Source: Arthrobacter sp. SLBN-100 (GTDB lineage: Bacteria; Actinomycetota; Actinomycetes; Actinomycetales; Micrococcaceae). Taken from it: a stretch of DNA of 64,000 nt. The translations under genes were made by a program, and so were the position numbers. Under the pieces are notes generated by a model. That model saw only the letters and a list, made by a program, of their open reading frames with translations, made no database searches and had not been told where the DNA came from. The stretch's first letter is position 1. Each line of letters begins with the position of its first letter. Shown here piece after piece: positions 10,448-18,090 of this stretch. The DNA is taken from contig NZ_VFMY01000001.1 in the NCBI RefSeq assembly GCF_006715305.1, positions 2,790,001 to 2,854,000 of the forward strand. Direction: 5' to 3'.

Positions 10448-11737
10448 AGCCACGAGACACTCGACGCCGCAGCGCGGATGCTGCCTGCCGAAGCCATTGA
10501 TGCCATCGAGCGGGCGGCCACGTCCGCGCACCGCCATGAGGAACTGTTCTCAGAGCGCGCCGCCAACATACGCCAGTCCGCCGTCCGGGACGTCTTTGAT
10601 ATTTCCTTGCGTCCCGGGCTGGTTTCGCTTGCCGGCGGCAGCCCCTATCTGCAGCCCCTTCCCCTCGACCGGCTCGCCGCGACCACGGCTGCCATCATCG
10701 CCGAGGACGGCCTCACCGCACTTCAGTACGGCAGCGGGCAAGGCACCCAGGAGCTCCGGACACAGATCTGCGAAGTGATGGCGGCAGAAGGCATCCTCGA
10801 CGCCCGGCCGGAAAACGTGGTGATCACGGCAGGATCACAATCGGCGCAGGACGTCGCCACCAAGCTCTTCTGCAACCCAGGTGACGTGGTGCTTGTGGAA
10901 GACCCCACCTACGTAGGCGCGCTAAATGCCTTCGAGGCGTACCAGGTCCACGTGGAAACAGTGGAGATGGACCAGGACGGCCTGGTTCCGGAACTGCTTG
11001 AGGCCAGGATCGCAGCCCTGCAACTGGCGGGCAGGAACATCAAGTTCCTGTACACAATCCCGAACTTCAACAACCCGTCCGGCATCACCCTTGCCAGGAA
11101 CCGGCGGCAACAAATCGTGGACATATGCAGCAGGGCGAATATTCTGGTCCTCGAGGACAACCCGTACGGGCTCCTGCGCTTCGAGGGCGAGCTGCTCGCA
11201 CCGCTCCGCGCGGACAACCCGGGAGACGTCATTTACCTGGGGTCCTTCTCCAAGATCTTTGCGCCGGGTCTGCGCATCGGGTGGGCTTTGGTTCCCGAGC
11301 ATCTCCAGCGTCGGTATTACCTCGCTGCGGAAGCCGTCACGTTGTGCCCGCCCGCCCTCAATCAGATGATCGTCTCCGCCTACCTGCGGGACTACGACTG
11401 GAAGGGCCAGATCGAGACCTACCGCGGGCTGTATGCCGAGCGCTGCCATGCCATGCTCGCTGCCCTTGACGCCCACATGCCCGCAGGGATCAGCTGGACC
11501 ACCCCGGAAGGCGGCTTCTTCGTCTGGGTGACACTTCCGGAAGGTGTGGACACTTACCCGCTGCTGCAAAAGGCGATCGACGCCGGAGTGGTGTTCATCC
11601 CCGGCGCCGCCTTCACGCCGTCGGACGAGCCCTCCAACAAACTGCGCCTCGCCTACAGCGCCGTGCCTCCGGAGGCGATCACCGAGGGTGTCCGCCGGCT
11701 GGCGCCGGTACTGCGGGAAGCCATCGCCGGGCTGTAG
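10439..11737 (+). CDS. PLP-dependent aminotransferase, class I (2-aminoadipate/MocR-catalytic type)
   Basis: This fold-type I aminotransferase has 432 residues if translated from the GTG at 10439 and 430 from the GTG at 10445. PLP lysine motif LGSFSKIFAPGLRIGW is clear, as are the substrate-arginine end (PSNKLRLAYS) and NPSG block (FNNPSGITLARNRR). The opening part RDVFDISLRPGLVSLAGGSP resembles the 2-aminoadipate/LysN group and the catalytic half of MocR regulators, but no GntR DNA-binding domain is present. The likely reaction is 2-oxo acid transamination with glutamate; the physiological substrate is not determined. There is no Shine-Dalgarno site, so a leaderless mRNA is possible. Confidence 0.85.
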   Translation: MDVSHETLDAAARMLPAEAIDAIERAATSAHRHEELFSERAANIRQSAVRDVFDISLRPGLVSLAGGSPYLQPLPLDRLAATTAAIIAEDGLTALQYGSGQGTQELRTQICEVMAAEGILDARPENVVITAGSQSAQDVATKLFCNPGDVVLVEDPTYVGALNAFEAYQVHVETVEMDQDGLVPELLEARIAALQLAGRNIKFLYTIPNFNNPSGITLARNRRQQIVDICSRANILVLEDNPYGLLRFEGELLAPLRADNPGDVIYLGSFSKIFAPGLRIGWALVPEHLQRRYYLAAEAVTLCPPALNQMIVSAYLRDYDWKGQIETYRGLYAERCHAMLAALDAHMPAGISWTTPEGGFFVWVTLPEGVDTYPLLQKAIDAGVVFIPGAAFTPSDEPSNKLRLAYSAVPPEAITEGVRRLAPVLREAIAGL

Positions 11738-11785
11738 CCTAAGGCTCACGGGACTTAAGCCGCATACCGAGCAAAGGAGCAATAC

Positions 11786-12214
11786 ATGAGCGGAATCATC
11801 GTTGTAGGGGTCGACGGCAGCGGTACGGCAAAAAAGGCGGCGGAGTCGGCCCGGGACCTCGCTGCAGCGCTGGGCGCATCGCTGCACGTGGTCTCGGCCT
11901 TCGACAGCGACCGCACCGAAGTCTTTGGCAGCGGCAGCGACCGGTGGATCGTCTCCGACGCGGATGCGGCAGAACAAGTGGCCCGCACGGTGGCCCAATC
12001 CCTGGGCCGGGACATTAAAGTGACCTATTCCGCAGCCCGCGGGCGCCCGGCGGACGCCCTCATCAAGGAGGCCCTGCGGATGGAAGCACGGATCATCGTG
12101 GTGGGAAACCGGCGGATGCAGGGCATAGGCCGGGTGCTGGGCAGCGTGGCCAACAGCGTGGCCCACAACGCACCCTGCGACGTTTACATCGCCAACACCT
12201 ACGACGCGGACTAG
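11786..12214 (+). CDS. Universal stress protein (UspA family)
   Basis: The 142-residue single-domain Usp begins IIVVGVDGSGTAKKAAESA, the first strand and D-G-S turn of the family. It contains the ATP-binding C-terminal loop GNRRMQGIGRVLGSVANSVA (G-x2-x-x-x-G then GS), so it belongs to the ATP-binding branch. An AAGGAG site lies about 7 nt before the ATG. It is a cytoplasmic stress-survival protein of unspecified partner and appears to be transcribed with or just after the aminotransferase (about 50-nt gap). Confidence 0.92.
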   Translation: MSGIIVVGVDGSGTAKKAAESARDLAAALGASLHVVSAFDSDRTEVFGSGSDRWIVSDADAAEQVARTVAQSLGRDIKVTYSAARGRPADALIKEALRMEARIIVVGNRRMQGIGRVLGSVANSVAHNAPCDVYIANTYDAD

Positions 12215-12257
12215 CAGTTACCGCGGGCACCTCCCAGGGTGGCGGAAGTCGCCCCGG

Positions 12258-12344
12258 TGGGTGTCCGTTTTCACGCCCTTTTACGTCATTTTGCAGTGAG
12301 CGCAAAGATAAAATTGGATAAGCCCCCAATGGCGCGGACACCCA
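12258..12344. repeat. Long-range inverted repeat flanking an A+T-rich segment
   Basis: TGGGTGTCCG (12258-12267) and CGGACACCCA (12335-12344) are perfect 10-bp arms 67 nt apart, just before the TTG-start gene at 12370. The enclosed segment is A+T-rich compared with its surroundings. It could be paired operators around a promoter or a leader hairpin. Confidence 0.5.
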
Positions 12345-12369
12345 TTTCCACGATGATCAAGGGGCTCCA

Positions 12370-12705
12370 TTGCTCACTCTCCAGCGCCGCCAGCTCGTCG
12401 GCCACGACATCCTCCTGGCCCGCCACGGAAACCACATCTGCTCCATGCGCGTCGACCACGGCAACGGCATCGTCGTGGCACTCCTGGACGACGGAACCGT
12501 GGACACCGCGCCGAACCTGATTGCTCCTGGCCTCGACATGCCGGCCACCGTGGCCAGTGTTTTACGCGAAGACTGGAAGCTCCTGACCGCGTTGGGCAGC
12601 GCAGGGGCAGTATTGGGCGGCTTGATGATCGCCGCAGCGGTTTCCTTGGGAACCGTGGCCGATCCCACCACCCTCGAGATGCTCACGACCTATTCCACCC
12701 TCTGA
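12370..12705 (+). CDS. Small hypothetical membrane-associated protein, TTG start
   Basis: The 111-residue frame begins at TTG; AAGGGG ends 5 nt upstream (12359-12364), good ribosome-binding spacing, and there is no in-frame ATG. The N-terminal half is polar and beta-rich (RRQLVGHDILLARHGNHICS). Near the C terminus is one hydrophobic stretch, LLTALGSAGAVLGGLMIAAA, that could span the membrane. I recognise no domain. The opposite strand has an open frame of similar size but without a ribosome-binding site and with an unlikely Arg/Trp-rich composition. Confidence 0.5.
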   Translation: MLTLQRRQLVGHDILLARHGNHICSMRVDHGNGIVVALLDDGTVDTAPNLIAPGLDMPATVASVLREDWKLLTALGSAGAVLGGLMIAAAVSLGTVADPTTLEMLTTYSTL

Positions 12706-12851
12706 CGCTTTCCTGCGCTAAGGCACCATCCAGCCTGAGCAGGAGCAACGGAAGCCATGCCGGGCCGAGCATCAGGACGGCAAGAACCATGGCGACGACG
12801 CTCTCCGCGGCCCCTATGACACCTGCATTGATGACCACGGTTGTCGATTTC

Positions 12852-14414
12852 CTAATCCAGCAGCAGCGCGGGTTCCTCCAGGATGGCGGCGACGTCGGCC
12901 ATGAAGCGGGCGGACAGGTCACCGTCCACCACGCGGTGGTCGAACGAGCCGCCAAGGGTGGTGATCCAGCGGGGAATCACTTCCCCGTCCAACACCCAGG
13001 GCTTCTGCTTGATGGTACCGAAGGCCACGATGGCCACTTCGCCGGGGTTGATGATCGGAGTACCGGTATCGATGCCGAGCGCTCCAATGTTGGTGATGGT
13101 CAGCGTCCCGTCCTGCATCTCGGCAGGCTGGGTCTTTCCGGCACGGGCGGTAGTGGCCAGGCCGTTCAGGGCCAGCGCCAGCTCTTTCAACGACAGGTCC
13201 TGGGCATTCTTGATGTTCGGCACCATCAGTCCGCGCGGTGTTGCCGCGGCGATACCCAGGTTCATGTAGTGCTTGACGTGGATTTCGGCGGCGCCTTCCG
13301 CGGTGTCCACCCAGGTGGCATTGACACTTGGGTTGCGGGCGGCTGCCCAGATCACCGCCTTGGCGAGGATGAGCAGGGGCGAAACGCGGATGCCTTCGAA
13401 GTCCCTGGAGGCCTTGAGCCGCTTGACGAATTCCATGGTGCGGCTGGCATCCACGTCCACAAAGATGCTGACGTGCGGTGCCGCGAAGGCCGAGTCCACC
13501 ATCGCCCTGGCCGTGGCCTTGCGGACCCCCTTGACCGGGATCCGCTCGATGCGCTGGTCCTGGGGTTTTCCGGCCTTGCCCCAAAATCCGTCGGCCTTGT
13601 CAAGTTCGGCGTCCCGCTGCGCCTGGTAGCTGACGAGGTCCTCGCGGGTCACTTCCCCCCGTGAGCCGGTGGCCACCACGTCTGCCAGATCGATACCCAG
13701 GTCGCGGGCGATCTTGCGGACCGGGGGTTTGGCCAGGACCTTATTCACGAGTCCGGTGATGGCGCCGCCGAACGTGGGCCGGTTATCCACCGACCCGCCG
13801 CTGGTTTGGTCCGGAACCTCCTTTGCAGCGTCTGCTGCGGCCCTCGGCGCGGCTGTCACCGCGGCTGGGGTGAGCGGCTGGACGGGCTCAACTTCCGGTG
13901 CGTTGACCGTCGGAGCGCCGGTCTGGGTCTCGACAGGCTCGAGCACCGGCATGCGGGCGGCTGGTGCCGCCTTGCGCGGGCGGCGCTTGACGGCGTCGGC
14001 CTTGGGCCCGGAACCCACCAGTGGACCGCCGGCCAGGGCGCTGTCTGTATCCCGCGCACTTTCTGTTGGGCCGCCGTCGGACGGTGCACCGTCCCCGTCC
14101 GGAAGCTTGCCGTAAAGCGGCTGCACGGGGGTTTCCGGCGCCCGGACGTCGGCCGGCGTGGGATCACCGGAGACCTCGCTGCTGACGCTGATGATGGCGG
14201 TGCCGACGTCGATGGTGACGCCCTCGGGAACCAGCAGTTCGCTGACGGTGCCGGCGAACGGCGAGGGCAGTTCGACGATTGACTTGGCAGTCTCGATCTC
14301 GCAGAGGACGTCATTGATGGCCACGGCGTCGCCTGGCTTGACCTTCCAGGAGACGATTTCCGCCTCGGTCAGGCCCTCGCCTACGTCAGGAAGGTTGAAC
14401 TTGTTCAGGGTCAT
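12852..14414 (-). CDS. 2-oxoacid dehydrogenase E2 component (dihydrolipoamide acyltransferase)
   Basis: The 520-residue protein begins with one lipoyl domain (about residues 1-80, lipoyl-Lys44 in [10 protein letters not shown]). A long Ala/Pro-rich linker with repeated PVQPL/PVEP pieces follows, then a peripheral subunit-binding domain ([20 protein letters not shown]) and a C-terminal acyltransferase domain. The last ends in the catalytic motif [10 protein letters not shown]. It transfers the acyl group from lipoamide to CoA. Start 14414 (MTLNKFNLP) is chosen because the lipoyl domain begins there. The gene lies 7 nt after E1beta. No lipoamide dehydrogenase (E3) gene is nearby, so E3 must be shared. 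Confidence 0.93.
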   Translation of the reverse strand: MTLNKFNLPDVGEGLTEAEIVSWKVKPGDAVAINDVLCEIETAKSIVELPSPFAGTVSELLVPEGVTIDVGTAIISVSSEVSGDPTPADVRAPETPVQPLYGKLPDGDGAPSDGGPTESARDTDSALAGGPLVGSGPKADAVKRRPRKAAPAARMPVLEPVETQTGAPTVNAPEVEPVQPLTPAAVTAAPRAAADAAKEVPDQTSGGSVDNRPTFGGAITGLVNKVLAKPPVRKIARDLGIDLADVVATGSRGEVTREDLVSYQAQRDAELDKADGFWGKAGKPQDQRIERIPVKGVRKATARAMVDSAFAAPHVSIFVDVDASRTMEFVKRLKASRDFEGIRVSPLLILAKAVIWAAARNPSVNATWVDTAEGAAEIHVKHYMNLGIAAATPRGLMVPNIKNAQDLSLKELALALNGLATTARAGKTQPAEMQDGTLTITNIGALGIDTGTPIINPGEVAIVAFGTIKQKPWVLDGEVIPRWITTLGGSFDHRVVDGDLSARFMADVAAILEEPALLLD

Positions 14415-14421
14415 GGTGTCC

Positions 14422-15402
14422 TCAGTAGGAGAGGGCGCGGTCCAGCGCCTCGAGGATGCGGTCAATATCCGGAAGGTAGTCTTCCTCCACCTTCGCAACG
14501 GGGTAGGGCATGTGGAAGCCGCCTACGCGGATCACCGGAGCCTCCAGCGAATGGAATGCACGCTCACTGATCCGTGCCGCTATCTCGCCGCCGATCCCGC
14601 CGAAGGTGGGAGCCTCGTGGGCCACGATCAGCCTGCCGGTCTTTTGGACCGAGGCGGTGACTGTATCGAAGTCAATGGGCGAAATGGAGCGAAGGTCAAT
14701 AACCTCCAGGCTGTGTCCGTCCTCCTCTGCGGCGTTGGCTGCTGCAAGGGCCACCGGCACCAGCGGTCCGTACGCCACGATGGTGGCTTCCGTTCCGGCG
14801 CGGAGGACATGGGCCTTGAAGGGATCCTCAGCCGGGCCCGGAGCCGCAACGTCGACCTCGCCCTTAAGCCAATAGCGCCGCTTCGGCTCGAAAACGATCA
14901 CCGGGTCCTGGCACTGCACTGCCTGCTGGATCATCCAGTAGGCGTCGTGCGGGTTGGACGGGGTGATGATCCGGAGCCCTGCCGTGTGGGCGAAGAGCGC
15001 CTCGGGTGACTCGGAATGGTGCTCGATCGAGCCGATGCCGCCGCCATAGGGGATGCGGACCACTACCGGGACGGTGAGGTTGCCGTTGCTGCGCGCGTGG
15101 ATCTTTGCAAGCTGGGTGGTGATCTGGTTGAAGCCGGGGAAAACGAAGCCGTCGAACTGGATTTCGCACACCGGGGTGTACCCGCGCAGGGCGAGGCCAA
15201 TCGCTGTTCCGATGATGCCGGACTCGGCCAGCGGCGTGTCCACGACGCGGTCGGGGCCGAACTCCCCGATCAGGCCGTCGGTCACGCGGTAGACGCCGCC
15301 CAGCGCGCCGATGTCTTCACCCATCAGCAGGGACTTGGGATTGTCCGTCAGGGCTGCGCGAAGGCCCTCGTTGATGGCCTTGGCAATGGTCATGGTGGTC
15401 AT
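14422..15402 (-). CDS. 2-oxoacid dehydrogenase E1 component, beta subunit
   Basis: The 326-residue product matches the thiamine-pyrophosphate E1 beta subunit, with [20 protein letters not shown] at the N terminus (catalytic-region Glu in GEDIG). The middle carries [19 protein letters not shown] and the C-terminal domain contains [16 protein letters not shown]. It pairs with E1alpha as alpha2beta2. Branched-chain oxoacid dehydrogenase is the likeliest role, because related actinobacteria usually use homodimeric AceE for pyruvate; pyruvate or acetoin cannot be excluded from sequence. Its ATG overlaps the E1alpha stop by one base. Confidence 0.93.
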   Translation of the reverse strand: MTTMTIAKAINEGLRAALTDNPKSLLMGEDIGALGGVYRVTDGLIGEFGPDRVVDTPLAESGIIGTAIGLALRGYTPVCEIQFDGFVFPGFNQITTQLAKIHARSNGNLTVPVVVRIPYGGGIGSIEHHSESPEALFAHTAGLRIITPSNPHDAYWMIQQAVQCQDPVIVFEPKRRYWLKGEVDVAAPGPAEDPFKAHVLRAGTEATIVAYGPLVPVALAAANAAEEDGHSLEVIDLRSISPIDFDTVTASVQKTGRLIVAHEAPTFGGIGGEIAARISERAFHSLEAPVIRVGGFHMPYPVAKVEEDYLPDIDRILEALDRALSY

Positions 15403-16673
15403 CAGTGGCCTGCCTTCGGGGATGCCTGGGCAGATACTGCCTGCCTGGCCGGTTCTTCCGCCGGTTCCTCACCTGCGAAACCTGCCGAGTACTCCTCGAA
15501 CCATGCGAGTTCTTCCGCCACCAGGGGATGGGCCTCGGCGTAGGTGTTGGCAAAAGCGGTGCGGATGTCCGGGGTTTCAAGGTCGTGCGTGGTGCGGCGG
15601 ATGTAAGCGGCCAGCTCATCCCCGTCGGCTTTGACCTTGGCGAAGAATGCTTCGTCAGCCATGCCTTCGGAGCGCAGGTACTTCTCGAGGCGGGCCAGCG
15701 GGTCCTTTGCCCGCCAGGCCTCTTCTTCCGCCGCCTCCCGGTATTTTGTGGGATCGTCCGCTGTGGTGTGCGCGCCCACCCGGTAGGTGAACGCCTCAAT
15801 CAGGACCGGACCCTTGCCCTGGCGTGCGTGCTCCAGTGCCCATTCCGTGACGGCGTGGACGGCGATGACGTCGTTGCCGTCAACCCGGATGCCGGGGAAG
15901 CCGTAGCCCTTGGCCCTGTTGGACAGCGGCACCCGGGTCTGTACGGCAGTGGGGACCGAGATGGCCCAGTGGTTGTTCTGGCAGAAGAAGACTACGGGGG
16001 CGTTGTAGGAGGAGGCGAACACCATGGATTCGTGGACGTCGCCCTCAGAGCTGGCGCCGTCGCCGAAGTAGGCGATCACCGCTGCGTCCGGCCCGGCGGC
16101 CGATGCCCCGGACCCGGCGGCACCTGAGGCGGCCAGTTTCTGGTCCCGCTGGATTCCCATGGCATACCCCACCGCGTGAAGCGTCTGCGCCGCGAGGACC
16201 AGCGTGTACAGGTGGAAGTTCGTGTCCTTGGGATTCCATCCGCCGTTGGAGACACCGCGGAACTGGCGCAGGAGCTCGGCCAGGTCCACGTTACGGGTGA
16301 GCGCCACGCCGTGCTCCCGGTAGGTGGGAAAGATGTAGTCCTGGGGCTGGCTCGCGCGGCCGGAACCAATCTGCGCGGCTTCCTGGCCCGTGAGCGGAAC
16401 CCAGAGCGCCAGTTCGCCCTGGCGCTGCAGGGCAGTCGCTTCGACGTCGAAGCGGCGGATGGCTGCCATGTCCGCGTAGAGTCCGCGAAGCACCTCCGGG
16501 GTGAGCTTGCTGGCATAGTCGGTGAAGACAGGGTCAAAGCCGAGCTTCCCGTCCGGGCCGAGGAGCTGGACCATCTGCGCCGGGGGCTCGCCCATTACTG
16601 CCTCGGCATCAGCCTCGCGCTGGTCGTCTACAGCTGTTCCGTCGAACTCGGTGGAAGGCAGATGTGTGCCCAT
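15402..16673 (-). CDS. 2-oxoacid dehydrogenase E1 component, alpha subunit
   Basis: The 423-residue thiamine-pyrophosphate protein has the TPP-binding motif GDGASSEGDVHESMVFAS followed by the closing VVFFCQNN. The phosphorylation-loop region is RVGAHTTADDPTKYR. The start 16673 (MGTHLPST) is set by a strong AAGGAG site 6 nt upstream; the open frame reaches 16859 but the extra stretch is A+T-rich promoter sequence. It is the first gene of an E1alpha-E1beta-E2 operon with palindrome-rich upstream DNA. The enzyme oxidatively decarboxylates a 2-oxo acid, probably branched-chain. Confidence 0.93.
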   Translation of the reverse strand: MGTHLPSTEFDGTAVDDQREADAEAVMGEPPAQMVQLLGPDGKLGFDPVFTDYASKLTPEVLRGLYADMAAIRRFDVEATALQRQGELALWVPLTGQEAAQIGSGRASQPQDYIFPTYREHGVALTRNVDLAELLRQFRGVSNGGWNPKDTNFHLYTLVLAAQTLHAVGYAMGIQRDQKLAASGAAGSGASAAGPDAAVIAYFGDGASSEGDVHESMVFASSYNAPVVFFCQNNHWAISVPTAVQTRVPLSNRAKGYGFPGIRVDGNDVIAVHAVTEWALEHARQGKGPVLIEAFTYRVGAHTTADDPTKYREAAEEEAWRAKDPLARLEKYLRSEGMADEAFFAKVKADGDELAAYIRRTTHDLETPDIRTAFANTYAEAHPLVAEELAWFEEYSAGFAGEEPAEEPARQAVSAQASPKAGH

Positions 16674-16721
16674 ACCGTCTCCTTGCTTGCCGCGCATCCG
16701 GATGCAATGCAATGTCGCTGG

Positions 16722-16798
16722 GATATATACCCCAAGAGGAATAGATTCCTGTCGTGGCATATATGATGGCTTACTGATCCTAACTTTATCTTCAGTAA
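16722..16798. promoter_or_regulatory. Palindrome cluster upstream of the E1alpha gene
   Basis: Three symmetrical elements lie in the 151-nt gap. AGGAAT-AG-ATTCCT is at 16737-16750, and the near-palindrome GGGATATATACCC lies close by, from about 16720. TTACTGA (16771-16777) and TCAGTAA (16792-16798) form an inverted repeat with 14-nt spacing. The region is A+T-rich against a G+C-rich background, suiting a regulated promoter. Confidence 0.5.
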
Positions 16799-16824
16799 GT
16801 AAGCGCGAAGCTACTTGTGAAGTG

Positions 16825-17943
16825 CTAGGAACCGCGCGGGGCCTTTGTATACTTCGCACACAACGCCAGGAGCCGGCTGTTGGCCTCTTCCTCGCCGATG
16901 CTCACCCTCACGCCTTCGCCGGCAAATGCCCTGACTGATAACGCCTGCGTGCCTGCCAGTTCGGCAAAGTCTGCGCTGTCGGCACCAAAGTCGAGCCAGA
17001 CGAAGTTGCCCTGCGCGTCCGGGACAGCCCAGCCCAGGCTGCGCAACCCTGCCGCGACGCGGTCCCGCTCATCCACAAGCCTTTGTACCCTTTCTACAAC
17101 CTGGGGGTAATTCTGGAGGGAAACAATTGCTGCCGTTTCTGCAATCTGCGACACGGCAAAGGGTGTGGCCGCGACGCGCAGGTGTTGGGTCAGCTGCGGA
17201 CTGGAGACGCTGTAGCCAACGCGCAAGCCGGCCAGCCCGTGTGCCTTGGAGAAGGTGCGCAGCACCACCACATTGGAGTATTTGCGGTAGAGGCTGAGAC
17301 CATCAACCGCCCCGGCCCCGCGAACGAACTCCTGGTACGCCTCGTCGATGACCACCACCACGTCGGCCGGGACAGCGCGGATAAAGGCCTCCGTCTCAAC
17401 CGCACCCAGGGCAGGGCCGGTGGGATTGTTCGGCGTGCAGAGGAGGATTACTTTGGTTCGGGCGGTGACTGCCGCCGCCATTGCCTTCAGGTCGTGGCGG
17501 CCCTCGCTGGTGAGCGGGATGGGAACACCTTCTGCACCCGAGAGGCCTACGCTGATGGGGTACGCCTCAAAGGAGCGCCAGGCGTAAACCACCTCATCCG
17601 GCTTGCCGTCTTCATTCCGCCCCGCGAACGCGGCCAACAGTTGGTTCAAGGCCCCCAGGCTGCCGGCGCCCGTGACAATATCCTCGGCGGGAACATTGAG
17701 GAACCCGGCGAGCTCTGCGCGCAGCCGGCTGCTCAAGGGGTCAGGGTAGCGGTTGAAGTCCGTTTGCTTCGCGATGGCCTCGACAACGGCGGGAATCGGA
17801 GGCAGGGGATTTTCGTTCGAAGACAGCTTGTAGCTGGCCAGTCCGTCCACGGCCACTGGAGGTTTGCCGGCGGCGTAGCGGGGCAGCCTTGCCACCACAG
17901 GACGCGGCTGGATACCCCCGGCAAGGGTGTTTGATGAGGTCAT
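16825..17943 (-). CDS. HisC-like aminotransferase (histidinol-phosphate or aromatic amino acid type)
   Basis: This 372-residue fold-type I aminotransferase has start motif KLSSNENPLPP, the NPTG block (LLCTPNNPTGPALGAVE), the DEAYQEF strand and PLP lysine motif LRTFSKAHGLAGLRVGY. All are typical of histidinol-phosphate/aromatic aminotransferases (HisC, Pat). The start at 17943 (MTSSNTLAG) gives the expected length. It is not in a histidine operon; a 2-oxoacid dehydrogenase operon follows on the same strand, so a catabolic or aromatic amino acid role is as likely as histidine synthesis. Confidence 0.88.
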   Translation of the reverse strand: MTSSNTLAGGIQPRPVVARLPRYAAGKPPVAVDGLASYKLSSNENPLPPIPAVVEAIAKQTDFNRYPDPLSSRLRAELAGFLNVPAEDIVTGAGSLGALNQLLAAFAGRNEDGKPDEVVYAWRSFEAYPISVGLSGAEGVPIPLTSEGRHDLKAMAAAVTARTKVILLCTPNNPTGPALGAVETEAFIRAVPADVVVVIDEAYQEFVRGAGAVDGLSLYRKYSNVVVLRTFSKAHGLAGLRVGYSVSSPQLTQHLRVAATPFAVSQIAETAAIVSLQNYPQVVERVQRLVDERDRVAAGLRSLGWAVPDAQGNFVWLDFGADSADFAELAGTQALSVRAFAGEGVRVSIGEEEANSRLLALCAKYTKAPRGS

Positions 17944-18012
17944 GGAGACCAGCCTACTTCTCCCGATGCGGGAGGGAAGGCGGGATTGGCCACGGTTAGC
18001 CCGGATTAGGGC

Positions 18013-18049
18013 GGCCGGAGTCGCCCGCTGGTTGCAGGGTCCTCCGGCC
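18013..18049 (-). terminator. Possible terminator after the pectin operon
   Basis: GGCCGGAG (18013-18020) pairs perfectly with CTCCGGCC (18042-18049) across a 21-nt loop, 42-78 nt beyond the stop of the pectin methylesterase gene. No U-tract follows; it could equally be structure in the hisC-like gene's upstream region. Confidence 0.3.
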
Positions 18050-18090
18050 ACCCGTTTCTTCTGTGCGTGCGGCTCTTCTGCGGGTGCGGC

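Noticed and set aside
12683..12840. Short minus-strand frame after E2 encoding a hydrophobic stretch (VVAMVLAVLMLGPAWLPLLL) from a possible GTG
   Set aside because: Ribosome-binding site is about 12 nt away, the end overlaps the better-supported TTG-start gene, and there is no homologue I recognise. Not strong enough for a feature.
16825..17943. Calling this gene hisC of the histidine pathway
   Set aside because: No other his genes are adjacent and the enzyme family cannot be split from aromatic aminotransferases by sequence reading alone.
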